Counted from the stretch's first letter, positions 52,238 to 61,097 are shown. The stretch is DNA of 64,000 nt from Kaistia granuli DSM 23481 (GCF_000380505.1 NZ_AQYH01000020.1:1-64000), one strand, 5' to 3'. The notes: generated from the sequence alone by a model not told the origin. Program-made: numbers and translations.

Positions 52238-54592
52238 ATGTCTTCTCTCACGCTTCCTGTCAGTGCGCTCGGTACGCCGCGGATCGGTCCGCGCCGCGAG
52301 CTCAAATTTGCTCTCGAAAGCTATTGGTCCGGCCAGTCCAGCGCCGATGAGCTCGTCGCCAGCGCTGCCGCGCTGCGCGCCGCCAACTGGGCGCGCCAGC
52401 ATGCGCTCGGCGTCACCAACATCCCGTCGAACGATTTCTCGCTCTACGATCATGTCCTCGATACCAGCGTCATGGTCGGCGCCATCCCGGCCGTCTATGG
52501 CTGGACCGGCGGCGAGGTGCCGCTTGATACTTATTTCGCCATGGCACGAGGGAGCCAGGGCGGCGCCGACGACGCCACCTGCGGCCATTCACATCATCAT
52601 GCCGGGCAGGGCGTTCCCGCGCTCGAAATGACGAAATGGTTCGATACCAACTACCACTACATGGTGCCGGAGTTCACGAGCGGGCAGCGTTTCGCGCTCG
52701 CCTCCACCAAGCCGTTGGACGAATTCCTTGAGGCGAAGGCGCTCGGCTATCACACCCGACCGGTCCTGCTCGGCCCGGTCAGCTATCTGAAGCTCGGCAA
52801 AAGCCAGGATCCGTCGCTCGATCCGCTGTCGCTGCTCGGCGGGCTTCTGCCCGTCTATGTCGAGATCCTGCGCCGGCTCGCCGCCCATGGCGCCGACTGG
52901 GTGCAGATCGACGAGCCGTGCCTTGTCCTCGATCTTGACGAGCCGACCAGGCAGGCGCTGCGCGTCGCCTATGGCATGTTCGCCTATGCGCTGCCGAAGC
53001 TGAAGCTGATGCTGACCACCTATTTCGGCGCGCTCGGCGACAATCTCGACACGGCGGTCGAACTCCCTGTCGCCGGGCTGCACGTCGATCTCGTCCGGGC
53101 TCCCGAGCAGCTGGACGCCGTGCTGGCGAAGGCTCCAAGCGGTCTCGTGCTGTCGCTCGGCGTTGTTGACGGCCGCAATATCTGGCGCGCCAACCTCGCC
53201 ACCTTGCTCGATCGGCTCGAGCCCGTGCTGGCGCGCCGCGGCGCCGATCATGTCCAGATCGCCGCCTCCTGTTCGCTGTTGCATGTGCCGATCGACCTGG
53301 CGCTCGAAACCGAGCTCGACCCGGAACTGACGAACTGGCTGGCCTTCGCGGTCCAGAAGATGGCGGAGCTGGCGACGCTGGGCCGTGCGCTGGCCGGTGG
53401 ACGCGAGAGCGTGTCCGAAGCGATCGTCGACTCGGTCCTGGCCGCCAGCACGCGGGCGACATCGCCGAAGGTGCACGATCGCGCCGTCGCCGAACGCTCG
53501 GCCACAGTCACGGCCGGAATGACGCAACGGGCGAGCGCCTTCGCGGAGCGACATGCCCTGCAAGAGGCGGCGTTGAAGCTGCCGAGCTTCCCGACTACGA
53601 CCATCGGGTCGTTTCCCCAGACGTCAGAAGTGCGCAAGGCGCGGGCGGCGCATGCCAAGGGAACCTTGGCTCCGCTCGACTATGAAGCCTTCCTGCGCCG
53701 CGAGACCGATGCGGCGATCCGCTGGCAGGAAGAGATCGGTCTCGACGTGCTGGTGCATGGTGAGTTCGAGCGTAACGACATGGTGCAGTATTTCGGCGAG
53801 CAGCTCTCTGGCTTCGCCTTCACCAAGTCTGGCTGGGTGCAGAGCTATGGGTCGCGCTATGTCCGGCCGCCGATCCTCTTCGGCGATGTGTCGCGGCCGA
53901 AGCCGATGACGGTCGACTGGTGGCGCTATGCGCAATCCTGCACGCAGAAGCCGATGAAGGGCATGCTCACCGGGCCGGTGACGATCCTGAATTGGTCGTT
54001 CGTGCGCGACGACGTTCCGCGCAGCGTCGCATGCCGCCAGATCGCGCTGGCGATCCGCGACGAGGTGCAGGATCTGGAGCAGGCCGGCGCACGGATGATC
54101 CAGATCGATGAGGCGGCACTGCGCGAGGGGCTGCCGCTCCGGCGCGGCGAGTGGAAGCACTATCTCGACTGGGCGGTCGAGAGCTTCCGGCTCTGCGGCT
54201 CCGGCGTCGGCGACGCGACCCAGATCCACACCCACATGTGCTATTCGGAGTTCAACGATATCATCGACGCGATCGCGGCGATGGACGCCGATGTCATCTC
54301 GATCGAGACCTCGCGCTCGAAGATGGAACTGCTCGACGCCTTTGTCAGCGATCGCTATCCAAACGATATCGGGCCGGGCGTCTATGACATTCATTCGCCG
54401 CGCGTGCCGGCGGTCGAGGAAATGACCGAGCTGCTCGACAAGGCGATCGTGCGCCTTTCCGCGAGCCAGATCTGGGTCAACCCGGATTGCGGCCTGAAGA
54501 CCCGCCAATGGGACGAGGTGCGGCCGGCGCTCGTCAACATGGTCGCCGCCGCCCGGCAGCTGCGGACGCGGGTCAGCGAGGCGGCCGGGTAG
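52238..54592 (+). CDS. metE: Cobalamin-independent methionine synthase MetE
   Basis: Transfers the methyl group of 5-methyltetrahydropteroyltri-L-glutamate to homocysteine. The 784-aa protein has both MetE halves: N-terminal folate domain (PRIGPRRELKFALESYW, HHAG loop, MTKWFDTNYHYMVPEF) and C-terminal catalytic domain from about residue 450 (LPSFPTTTIGSFPQTSEVRKAR). Zinc ligands are visible: H and C in IHTHMCYSEF, E in SIETSRS and C in VNPDCGLKTR. The ATG at 52238 is chosen over an in-frame upstream extension that would run through the riboswitch. Confidence 0.97.
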   Translation: MSSLTLPVSALGTPRIGPRRELKFALESYWSGQSSADELVASAAALRAANWARQHALGVTNIPSNDFSLYDHVLDTSVMVGAIPAVYGWTGGEVPLDTYFAMARGSQGGADDATCGHSHHHAGQGVPALEMTKWFDTNYHYMVPEFTSGQRFALASTKPLDEFLEAKALGYHTRPVLLGPVSYLKLGKSQDPSLDPLSLLGGLLPVYVEILRRLAAHGADWVQIDEPCLVLDLDEPTRQALRVAYGMFAYALPKLKLMLTTYFGALGDNLDTAVELPVAGLHVDLVRAPEQLDAVLAKAPSGLVLSLGVVDGRNIWRANLATLLDRLEPVLARRGADHVQIAASCSLLHVPIDLALETELDPELTNWLAFAVQKMAELATLGRALAGGRESVSEAIVDSVLAASTRATSPKVHDRAVAERSATVTAGMTQRASAFAERHALQEAALKLPSFPTTTIGSFPQTSEVRKARAAHAKGTLAPLDYEAFLRRETDAAIRWQEEIGLDVLVHGEFERNDMVQYFGEQLSGFAFTKSGWVQSYGSRYVRPPILFGDVSRPKPMTVDWWRYAQSCTQKPMKGMLTGPVTILNWSFVRDDVPRSVACRQIALAIRDEVQDLEQAGARMIQIDEAALREGLPLRRGEWKHYLDWAVESFRLCGSGVGDATQIHTHMCYSEFNDIIDAIAAMDADVISIETSRSKMELLDAFVSDRYPNDIGPGVYDIHSPRVPAVEEMTELLDKAIVRLSASQIWVNPDCGLKTRQWDEVRPALVNMVAAARQLRTRVSEAAG

Positions 54593-54608
54593 CCACGCCT
54601 GGTTGGCG

Positions 54609-54641
54609 TTGCTGTGCCGGGGCGTACCTCCGGCACAGCAA
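54609..54641. terminator. Perfect 12-bp hairpin after metE
   Basis: TTGCTGTGCCGG, a 9-base loop and CCGGCACAGCAA lie 17 bases after the metE stop and 43 bases before the convergent P-type ATPase stop. It lacks a long U-tract, but length and position suit a (bidirectional) terminator. Confidence 0.6.
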
Positions 54642-54683
54642 TCTGATCCGCCTGAAAATGATTTAAATCAATAGCTTGCGGGA

Positions 54684-56540
54684 CTAAGCTCGCAAGGCCC
54701 TGAGCGCGTTGAGGATGACGGCGACGTCGATCGCCTCCTGCAAAAGAGCGCCCTGCAGGGGCGGCAGATAGCCCAATGCCGCCGCGATCATGGCGAGGAT
54801 CGATAGGCCAAGCCCGACGACGACGCTCTGCAGGGCGATCTTCGCCGACCGATGCGCGATGCCGATGGCGTCGGCGAGGCGATCGATTCGGTCGACCAGC
54901 AGCACGACATCGGCGGTTTCCGACGAGGCGGCGGCGCCGCGCGCGCCCATCGCCACGCCGACATCGGCCGCCGCCAGTGCTGGCGCGTCGTTGACGCCGT
55001 CGCCGACCATCATCACCGGTCCGGCCGAGCGCGCTGCGATCACGACATCGACCTTGTCCTGCGGCGTGAGATCCGCCCTCAGCTCGTCGATGGCGAGCAG
55101 GCGCACGACCGGCTGCGCCACGGCGGCACGGTCGCCCGTCGCCAGCACGATGCGCGATATGCCGGCGGAGCGAAGCCGCTGGATCACCGTGGTGGCGTCG
55201 GCGCGCAGGGGATCCGACATGGCGACCACGCCGGCCAGGACACCGTCGATGACGATGTCGATGGTGGCGGCGCTGCCTGGAAATCCGGGTTTCCAGATCC
55301 GGGCGCCCGGCTTGAGCTGGCCGCGGGCAAAGGCCGAGCCGCCGACGGCGACCACATGGCCGTCTACCGTGCCGACAAGCCCCGCGCCGGCTGTTTCGTT
55401 GATGTCGGTTGGTGTCGAGAGCCTTAGCGAACGGGCCTGCGCCGCCTGGATCAGGGCATCGGCCATGACATGCGTCGAGGCCTGGTCGAGCGAGGCGGCG
55501 AGCCGCAGGATCTCGTCCGCCTGAAAGCCCGGCGCCGCCCAGATTTGGGAGAGTTCGGCATGCCCATGGGTCAGCGTGCCGGTCTTGTCGAGCACGGCGA
55601 TCCGGGCGCGGCCGAGGGCTTCGAGCGCCCCGCCGCCCTTGATCAGGACGCCAAGCTTCGCGGCGCGTGAAATGCCGGCGATGATGGCGACCGGCACGGC
55701 GAGAATGAGAGGACAGGGCGTCGCCACCACCAGCACGGCCAGCGCGCGAATGGGGTCGCCGGTCCAGATCCACGCGCCGCCCGAGAGCAGCAGCGTCAGG
55801 GCGAGGAACCAGAGAGCATAGCGGTCGGCGAGGCGGACGGCCGGCGCCTTGGAGTTCTGGGCCGCCTCGACCAGCCGGACGATCGCCGCATAGGCGCTAT
55901 CGGCCGCCGGGCGAAGGGCGACCAGGTCGAAGGACGCGCCGATTGCCGTCGTACCGCTCAGCGCCTCGTCATGCCGCGCGAGCGTGACGGGCAAGGCCTC
56001 GCCGGTCAGGGCCGAGGTGTCGATCATGGCGCTGTCGCTGGCAATGGTGCCGTCGACCGGAAGCACCTCGCCCTGGCGGATCAATAGCGTGTCGCCTTGA
56101 ACGACGGTCTCGATCGGAACTTCCTCAAGGCCGCCGGAGCCGTGTCGCATAACCGTGCGCGCGACGCGGCCAAGCAGGGCCGTCATTTCGCGACGTGCGC
56201 GACCCTCGGCGTAGTTCTCCAGATATTGGCCGCCGGCATACATCAGCGCGACGACATTGCCGGCCAGCGACTCGCCGAAGGCGAGCGCCGCCGACATCGA
56301 CAGGGCGGCGATGATATCCAGTCCGGCGTCGCCACGGCGCAGCGAGGTGACGATCTGGACGAGCAGGCTGAGCAGGACGGGAAGGGTGGCGAAACCCCAG
56401 ACGAACTCCGCCGATCCCCTGCCGCCGACGAGATAGAGCAGCAGGCCGGCGACAAGTCCGCCCAGCGCCACGCCCAGAAGCGCGATGTTGCTGGACCAGA
56501 TCGGGCTCCGTACTGGTCGAGTGTCGTGTTCGCGTTCCAT
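54684..56540 (-). CDS. Heavy-metal-type P-type ATPase without metal-binding domain
   Basis: A 618-aa P1B-like cation pump. Visible motifs: actuator TSALTGEALP (175-184), membrane metal-site motif ATPCPLIL (273-280), phosphorylation site DKTGT with D318, and hinge GDGVNDAP (about 515). No N-terminal HMA or His-rich domain is present; the protein starts directly with membrane helices. The nucleotide-domain HP dipeptide appears as H357-V358. TPC in place of CPC/SPC leaves metal specificity open. The ATG at 56538-56540 starts MEREHDTRP. It stands alone, convergent with metE. Confidence 0.85.
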   Translation of the reverse strand: MEREHDTRPVRSPIWSSNIALLGVALGGLVAGLLLYLVGGRGSAEFVWGFATLPVLLSLLVQIVTSLRRGDAGLDIIAALSMSAALAFGESLAGNVVALMYAGGQYLENYAEGRARREMTALLGRVARTVMRHGSGGLEEVPIETVVQGDTLLIRQGEVLPVDGTIASDSAMIDTSALTGEALPVTLARHDEALSGTTAIGASFDLVALRPAADSAYAAIVRLVEAAQNSKAPAVRLADRYALWFLALTLLLSGGAWIWTGDPIRALAVLVVATPCPLILAVPVAIIAGISRAAKLGVLIKGGGALEALGRARIAVLDKTGTLTHGHAELSQIWAAPGFQADEILRLAASLDQASTHVMADALIQAAQARSLRLSTPTDINETAGAGLVGTVDGHVVAVGGSAFARGQLKPGARIWKPGFPGSAATIDIVIDGVLAGVVAMSDPLRADATTVIQRLRSAGISRIVLATGDRAAVAQPVVRLLAIDELRADLTPQDKVDVVIAARSAGPVMMVGDGVNDAPALAAADVGVAMGARGAAASSETADVVLLVDRIDRLADAIGIAHRSAKIALQSVVVGLGLSILAMIAAALGYLPPLQGALLQEAIDVAVILNALRALRA

Positions 56541-56660
56541 CCGGATCCGATTTCTGGCGGGGCTTTGCGTGCCGCTGACAGGACCGATTCTGGCATATCG
56601 GTCGATTGCCGGCAGAGCAGCGCATTTTCGGATGGTTGTCGATGGTCCGGGCGGTAGCGT

Positions 56661-57026
56661 CTAGCCGTTCTCCCGTGCCGGCTCCTCCGCTTCCAGAACC
56701 TCCTTCAGGAGGACCGCCTGGTTGTGGGTTTGGTCCTTGGCGCCGTAGAGCAGCGTAGTGCGGCGTCCGGCGCATTCAGCGCGGAGCTTTGCCACCGCCT
56801 CGGCTTGACCGGCCAGTTCCTCGCGGTAGCGAGCGCGGAATTCCTCCCAAAGCCGTGGTTCGTGGTGAAACCACTGCCGAAGGGCGGTCGAGGGTCCCAG
56901 GTCCTTTGCCCAGAGATCGAGCTTCGCCGCCTCCTTGGTGACCCCGCGCGGCCAGAGGCGGTCGACGAGCACCCGGAAGCCGTCCGACGGCGAAGGGGGA
57001 TCATAGATGCGCTTGAGCTGGATCAT
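56661..57026 (-). CDS. DUF488 (YeaO-like) protein
   Basis: A 121-aa protein with the DUF488 signatures FRVLVDRLWPRGVTKEAAKLDLWAKDLGPS, LRQWFHHEPRLWEEFRARY and the C-terminal TTLLYGAKDQTHNQAVLLKEVL. The function of the family is unknown. GAGG is near the ATG at 57024-57026. Separated by 44 bp from the upstream EamA transporter gene, which is on the same strand, so both may be co-transcribed. Confidence 0.88.
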   Translation of the reverse strand: MIQLKRIYDPPSPSDGFRVLVDRLWPRGVTKEAAKLDLWAKDLGPSTALRQWFHHEPRLWEEFRARYREELAGQAEAVAKLRAECAGRRTTLLYGAKDQTHNQAVLLKEVLEAEEPARENG

Positions 57027-57070
57027 TGGGCTATCCTCAGCCCTTTCGCGGGGCTCGTCCAGTCAGCCTA

Positions 57071-57955
57071 TCAACGCTCCGCCGCCCGGGCGACCGCGCC
57101 AGCCGGTTCGGCCTGCTGGGCCCGCTGGCCGAACCAGATGCTGGCCAGGACGAGGATCATGCCGACGACCTGCGCTGGGCTCAGCGTCTGGCCGAGCCAC
57201 CACCAGCCGAGCATAACGGCGGTCAGCGGGCTGAGGAAGCCGAGCGGCGACACGGTCGCGGGCCCGAGCCGGGCGATGCCGCGGAACCACAGAATGTAGG
57301 TCAGCGCCGCCCCGATCAGGCCGAGATAGGCGAGGCCGACCCAGTTGGCGACGGTGAGATGCGGCAGAGCCGGCTCCAGCCAGAGCGCCACCGGCAGAAG
57401 CAGGAGGCCGCCGGCGGTCAGTTGCCAGGCCGTGAAGGTCAGCGGCGACACCGGCGGCTGCCAGCGGCGGGTCAGCACCGTTCCGAACGCCATCGACAAG
57501 GCGCCGGCGAGGCCTGCCAGGATGCCGATCGGATCGAGGGTCGCCTGTGGGGTGAGGATTAGCAGCGCGACGCCGCCAATGCCGACAATCGCGGCGGCGA
57601 TGGCGGCCGGGCGAACCGTCGATCCGAGCAGCAAATGGGCCAGCAGGATGACGATCAGCGGCTGGATCGCGCCGACAGTGGCGGCGACGCCGCCCGGCAG
57701 CCGATAGGCGGAAACGAACAGCATCGCCCAGAAGATCGAGAAATTGAGGGCGCCGAGGACCAGCACGCGAGGCCACCAGTGTCCTTTTGGCAGGGTGCGG
57801 ACAACGAGCAGCAGCAGCAATCCGGCCGGGAGCGCCCGCAGCACGGCGACGGTCAGCGGATAGCCGGGCGGCAGGAGTTCCGTCGTCACCAGATAGGTGC
57901 TGCCCCAGATGGCCGGGGCGATCGCCGTTAGCAGAAGGTCGAGATTGCGCTGCAT
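57071..57955 (-). CDS. EamA (DMT-superfamily) transporter
   Basis: A 294-aa ten-helix metabolite exporter with two EamA repeats; IAPAIWGSTYLVTTELLPPGYPL and VAATVGAIQPLIVILLAHLLLGS in the first, GLAYLGLIGAALTYILWFRGIARLGPATVSPLGFLSPLTAVMLGWWWLGQTLS in the second (each quoted part is a family hallmark). Substrates may be amino acids, purines or drugs. It is divergent from a marR-type gene, with two palindromes between them, so it is likely the regulated target. Confidence 0.87.
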   Translation of the reverse strand: MQRNLDLLLTAIAPAIWGSTYLVTTELLPPGYPLTVAVLRALPAGLLLLLVVRTLPKGHWWPRVLVLGALNFSIFWAMLFVSAYRLPGGVAATVGAIQPLIVILLAHLLLGSTVRPAAIAAAIVGIGGVALLILTPQATLDPIGILAGLAGALSMAFGTVLTRRWQPPVSPLTFTAWQLTAGGLLLLPVALWLEPALPHLTVANWVGLAYLGLIGAALTYILWFRGIARLGPATVSPLGFLSPLTAVMLGWWWLGQTLSPAQVVGMILVLASIWFGQRAQQAEPAGAVARAAER

Positions 57956-57972
57956 GGGAGTGTCTCGCGATA

Positions 57973-57990
57973 TATCTTGACGTCAAGATA
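57973..57990. promoter_or_regulatory. MarR-type operator 1 (18-bp perfect palindrome)
   Basis: TATCTTGACGTCAAGATA, 18 bases before the eamA start codon. A second copy lies 26 bp away centre to centre. Both sit between the divergent eamA and marR genes. Confidence 0.75.
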
Positions 57991-57999
57991 GTCCGAAAC

Positions 58000-58015
58000 A
58001 TCTTGACGTCAAGAT
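58000..58015. promoter_or_regulatory. MarR-type operator 2 (16-bp perfect palindrome)
   Basis: ATCTTGACGTCAAGAT, the same core as operator 1, ending six bases before the marR ATG. The location indicates autorepression. Confidence 0.75.
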
Positions 58016-58021
58016 ACCCCT

Positions 58022-58534
58022 ATGGGCGAATGCGGCATGGATCACGTGGATGAAATTCTGCTGCAATGGCGGCGCGAGCGGCCCGATCTCGATGTCGGGC
58101 CAATGGGGCTGATCGGTCGGCTCGGCCGTATCGTGCACTATCTGACACGCGAGATGGAAAAGACGTTCGCCACGTTCGGCCTGACTGGGGCGAGCTTTGA
58201 TGTGCTGGCGACGCTGCGCCGCTCCGGCTCGCCCTACAGCCTGTCGCCGGGCGACCTGCTCGCGACGATGATGATCACGTCGGGCACGCTGACCAATCGG
58301 ATCGACCAGCTGGAAAAAGCCGGTCTCGTCACCCGCGCCCAGAGCTCCGCGGATCGCCGGGTTGTTATCATCTCGTTAACCCCGACGGGCCTCGCCACCG
58401 TCGAGGCGGCCGTCACCGCGCATGTCGAGACCCAGAAGCGCCTGGTCTCGGTGCTCTCGGACCAGGAGCGTGCGCTCCTGGACGTCCAGCTCCGCGCTTT
58501 CCTCGCCGGTATCGCGGCGCGGGCGTCAGATTGA
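58022..58534 (+). CDS. MarR-family transcriptional regulator
   Basis: A 170-aa winged-helix regulator: GLTGASFDVLATLRRSGSPYSLSPGDLLATMMITSGTLTNRIDQLEKAGLVTRAQSSADRRVVIISLTPTG (positions about 58-128) includes the recognition helix and the D-R-R wing typical of MarR. It is divergent from the EamA exporter and should repress both genes through the two palindromes; a ligand, perhaps the exporter's substrate, would release it. Its 3' end overlaps the convergent ogt by 9 bp. ATG 58022 or 58037 are both possible starts. Confidence 0.9.
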   Translation: MGECGMDHVDEILLQWRRERPDLDVGPMGLIGRLGRIVHYLTREMEKTFATFGLTGASFDVLATLRRSGSPYSLSPGDLLATMMITSGTLTNRIDQLEKAGLVTRAQSSADRRVVIISLTPTGLATVEAAVTAHVETQKRLVSVLSDQERALLDVQLRAFLAGIAARASD

Positions 58535-59050
58535 CGGCGTGTGCCGCGCCTCGTGGTCGAGCAGCCAGCGCTTGCGGTCCGTGCCGCCGCTATAGCCGGT
58601 GAGTGCCCCGTCGGCGCCCACCAGGCGATGGCAGGGGACGACGACGCAGATCGGATTGGCGCCGTTGGCATGGCCGACGGCGCGGGGCGATCGCGGCCGG
58701 CCGAGCTGGTCCGACAGCCGGCCATAGGCGAGCGGGCTGCCGGGCGGGATGGCGCGCAGCGCCTGCCAGACGTCCTGCTGGAACGGAGTGCCGCCCGATT
58801 TCACGGCGATCCCGTCGATGGCGGCGATCGACCCTGCGAAATAGTCCCGCAGCGCGCCTGAGATCGCTGTTGGCACCGCCCCGCCGGCGAGCACATAGCC
58901 GCCATCCCCCAGCCGGCGGTCGAGCAGGCGGCTGAGCCTCGCCTCGCAACCGACGAAATCCGCTGCCCGCAAAAATCCGTCCGCGTCGGCCGTCAGCAGC
59001 ATGTCGCCGATGGGCGTCGGGATCGTCTCCAGCGTCAGCGAAACCGGCAT
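58526..59050 (-). CDS. ogt: Methylated-DNA--protein-cysteine methyltransferase
   Basis: Suicidal repair protein that takes methyl groups from O6-methylguanine/O4-methylthymine. The 174-aa protein has the N-terminal ribonuclease-like domain and the C-terminal DNA-binding domain FQQDVWQALRAIPPGSPLAYGRLSDQLGRPRSPRAVGHANGANP (fragmentary quote of the family block) with the acceptor cysteine in VVPCHRLVG. It is the third gene of the ada operon, three bases after the oxygenase stop. It complements Ada, which has its own copy of this domain. Confidence 0.94.
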   Translation of the reverse strand: MPVSLTLETIPTPIGDMLLTADADGFLRAADFVGCEARLSRLLDRRLGDGGYVLAGGAVPTAISGALRDYFAGSIAAIDGIAVKSGGTPFQQDVWQALRAIPPGSPLAYGRLSDQLGRPRSPRAVGHANGANPICVVVPCHRLVGADGALTGYSGGTDRKRWLLDHEARHTPSI

Positions 59051-59053
59051 CGG

Positions 59054-59812
59054 TCAGCTCGCATCGTGAAAGAGGATGCCGAGCGTGTGGCGGCTGCCGG
59101 AACGTACGCGGCTGACGCCATGGCGCAGGTTGACGCGGTAGCTGCCCTTCGCGCCCTGGACCGGCCGATTGTGCACGGCGAAGGCGACGGCGTCGCCCTG
59201 GCGAAGCGGCACCACCTCGGCCCGGCTTTGCATGCGCGGCCGCTGCTCGGTCAGCACGAACTCGCCGCCGGTAAAGTCCGCCTCCGGCTCCGACAGCAGG
59301 ATCGCCACCTGCAGCGGGAAGGCGAGGTCGCCGTAGAGGTCCTGGTGCAGGCAATTGAAATCGCCCGGCCCGTAGCGCAGCAGCAAGGGCGTCGGCCGCG
59401 CCTGACCGGCAGCGTGGCAGAGCGCGAGATAGTCGGCGTGTCGCTCCGGATAGCGGGCTTCCTCGCCCATCCGCGCGTTCCAATCATTCGCGACGCTGGC
59501 GAGGCGCGGATAGAGCGCTTGGCGCAATTCGGCGACGAGATCGGGTAGCGGATAGCGGAAATAGCGATATTCGCCCTTGCCGAAGCCGTGCCGCGCCATG
59601 TGGATGTGGCTGCGGAAATGCGCCTCCTCGTCATAGAGCGCGGCGATCGCCTCGCATTCCGCCGCCGTCAGCAGCCCTTTCAGCACCGCATTGCCATAGC
59701 CGTCGAGATCAGCATCGAGCCGGGGCCAATCCAGGCCTGCCACGCGCGCCGAAATGGCGCCGGCCTCGCCGATCGGGCGGGAGCCGGCCTTCGCGGGAAG
59801 CGCCGCGTTCAT
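59054..59812 (-). CDS. 2OG-Fe(II) oxygenase in the ada operon
   Basis: A 252-aa dioxygenase. Iron ligands H156 and D158 are in LHQDLYGD, the distal H231 in LRHGVSRV, and the 2-oxoglutarate arginine is R241 in SGSRHTLGI; this H-x-D...H...R order with the HGV-x-x-V-x-x-G-x-R ending is of prolyl-hydroxylase (PKHD) style, not AlkB, which has a different RxN motif. The middle part (FRSHIHMARHGFGKGEYRYF) is family-specific. Its start overlaps the end of ada by 4 bp and it is followed immediately by ogt, so a role in alkylation-damage repair is inferred from context; direct DNA-repair activity is unproven. Confidence 0.87.
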   Translation of the reverse strand: MNAALPAKAGSRPIGEAGAISARVAGLDWPRLDADLDGYGNAVLKGLLTAAECEAIAALYDEEAHFRSHIHMARHGFGKGEYRYFRYPLPDLVAELRQALYPRLASVANDWNARMGEEARYPERHADYLALCHAAGQARPTPLLLRYGPGDFNCLHQDLYGDLAFPLQVAILLSEPEADFTGGEFVLTEQRPRMQSRAEVVPLRQGDAVAFAVHNRPVQGAKGSYRVNLRHGVSRVRSGSRHTLGILFHDAS

Positions 59813-60957
59813 GCCTGCGCTTCCTTCTCGAGCAGCGCGCGCTTGCGCTCGACGCCCCAGCGATAACCGGAAAGCGCGCCGTCATTCTTGATGACGCGAT
59901 GACAGGGGATGGCGACCGCGATGGCATTCGCAGCACAGGCTCCGGCTACCGCGCGCACCGCCTTGGGGGAGCCGATGCGTCGGGCGATGTCGGCATAGCT
60001 CACCGTCTCGCCGGCCGGGATCTCGCGCAGCGCCTGCCAGACGCGCTGCTGGAACGCCGTGCCGCGCACATCGAGCGGCAGGTCGAGCCCCAGCCCCGGC
60101 GCCTCGACGAAGCCGACCACCCGCGCCACGAGCCGTTCGAATTCGGCGTCGCCGCCGATCAGGTTGGCGTTCGGAAACCGATCCTGCAGCTCGCGCGACA
60201 GTTCTTCCGGGTCGTCGCCCAGCGTGATGGCGCAGATGCCCTTGGCGCTACGGGCGACGAGGATGGCGCCGAGCGAGCATTGCCCGATCGCGAACCGGAT
60301 CTCGGTATCCGCGCCGCCGGCCCGAAACGCGGTCGGCGTCATGCCGAGCACGGCGTTGGAGGTCGCATAGAAGCGGCCGCTCGAATTGAAACCGGCGTCA
60401 TAGATCGCCTCGGTGACGCTGCCGTCGCGTCGCGACAGCTCGCTTCTGGCGCGTGCTGCCCGATGCGCTGCCGCATAGGCCTTTGGCGTCAGCCCGGTCA
60501 CTGCCTTGAAAACCCGGTGGAAATGATAGGGGCTCATGCCGACTACGGCGGCGAGGCTTTCAAGTGACGGCGCTTCCTCGGCATCTTCGATGGTCCGGCA
60601 AGCTTTTGCCGCCGTCGAAGCATGCTGTTCTGCGAGCGACGCGGCGTTTGGCGTGCAGCGGCGGCAGGCGCGGAACCCGGCTTTCTCCGCGTCCTCGCAG
60701 CTTGCGAAGAAGGAGACGTTCTGCGGCTTGGCCTGGCGGGCCGGGCAGGAGGGCCGGCAATAGACGCCGGTGGTGTGCACCGAATAGACGAAGGTGCCGT
60801 CCCGGGCGCGGTCACGCGCCACGACGGCCCGCCAGCGCGGATCGAGTTCGACGGCGCGCGCCGCATCCGCCGCGGGGCGGCTGGTCTTGGTCTCGATCCC
60901 AGCCTCGGGGGCATTCTGCGCCGGGGCAGGGGTCTTCTGTTGCAGGGCGTGGGCCAT
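59809..60957 (-). CDS. ada: Bifunctional Ada: alkylation sensor, AraC-type activator and O6-methylguanine methyltransferase
   Basis: Ada protects against methylating agents and activates its own operon after self-methylation. The protein (about 382 aa from the chosen ATG) has the zinc/phosphotriester domain with TGVYCRPSCPA and GFRACRRCTP (four cysteines; the first accepts methyl from phosphotriesters), an AraC-type HTH (LESLAAVVGMSPYHFHRVFKAVTGLTPKAYAAAHR and the second helix pair), and the C-terminal methyltransferase with AIPCHRVIKNDGALSGYRWG. Three in-frame ATGs lie at 60975, 60966 and 60957; the last has GAAGG at suitable distance. First gene of the ada-oxygenase-ogt operon. Confidence 0.94.
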   Translation of the reverse strand: MAHALQQKTPAPAQNAPEAGIETKTSRPAADAARAVELDPRWRAVVARDRARDGTFVYSVHTTGVYCRPSCPARQAKPQNVSFFASCEDAEKAGFRACRRCTPNAASLAEQHASTAAKACRTIEDAEEAPSLESLAAVVGMSPYHFHRVFKAVTGLTPKAYAAAHRAARARSELSRRDGSVTEAIYDAGFNSSGRFYATSNAVLGMTPTAFRAGGADTEIRFAIGQCSLGAILVARSAKGICAITLGDDPEELSRELQDRFPNANLIGGDAEFERLVARVVGFVEAPGLGLDLPLDVRGTAFQQRVWQALREIPAGETVSYADIARRIGSPKAVRAVAGACAANAIAVAIPCHRVIKNDGALSGYRWGVERKRALLEKEAQA

Positions 60958-61097
60958 GGGCTTCATCCTTCGCATGGATCATGCCTTCCAGGTAGGCCCT
61001 GCCGGAGCCGCCCGCACTCCGGCGCTTGCTTTTGAATTTGCGTGGCCGCTCCGTTCGACAGCGGCTCCGGCCGTGGCCGACGCCGAGCGGCCAGAGC

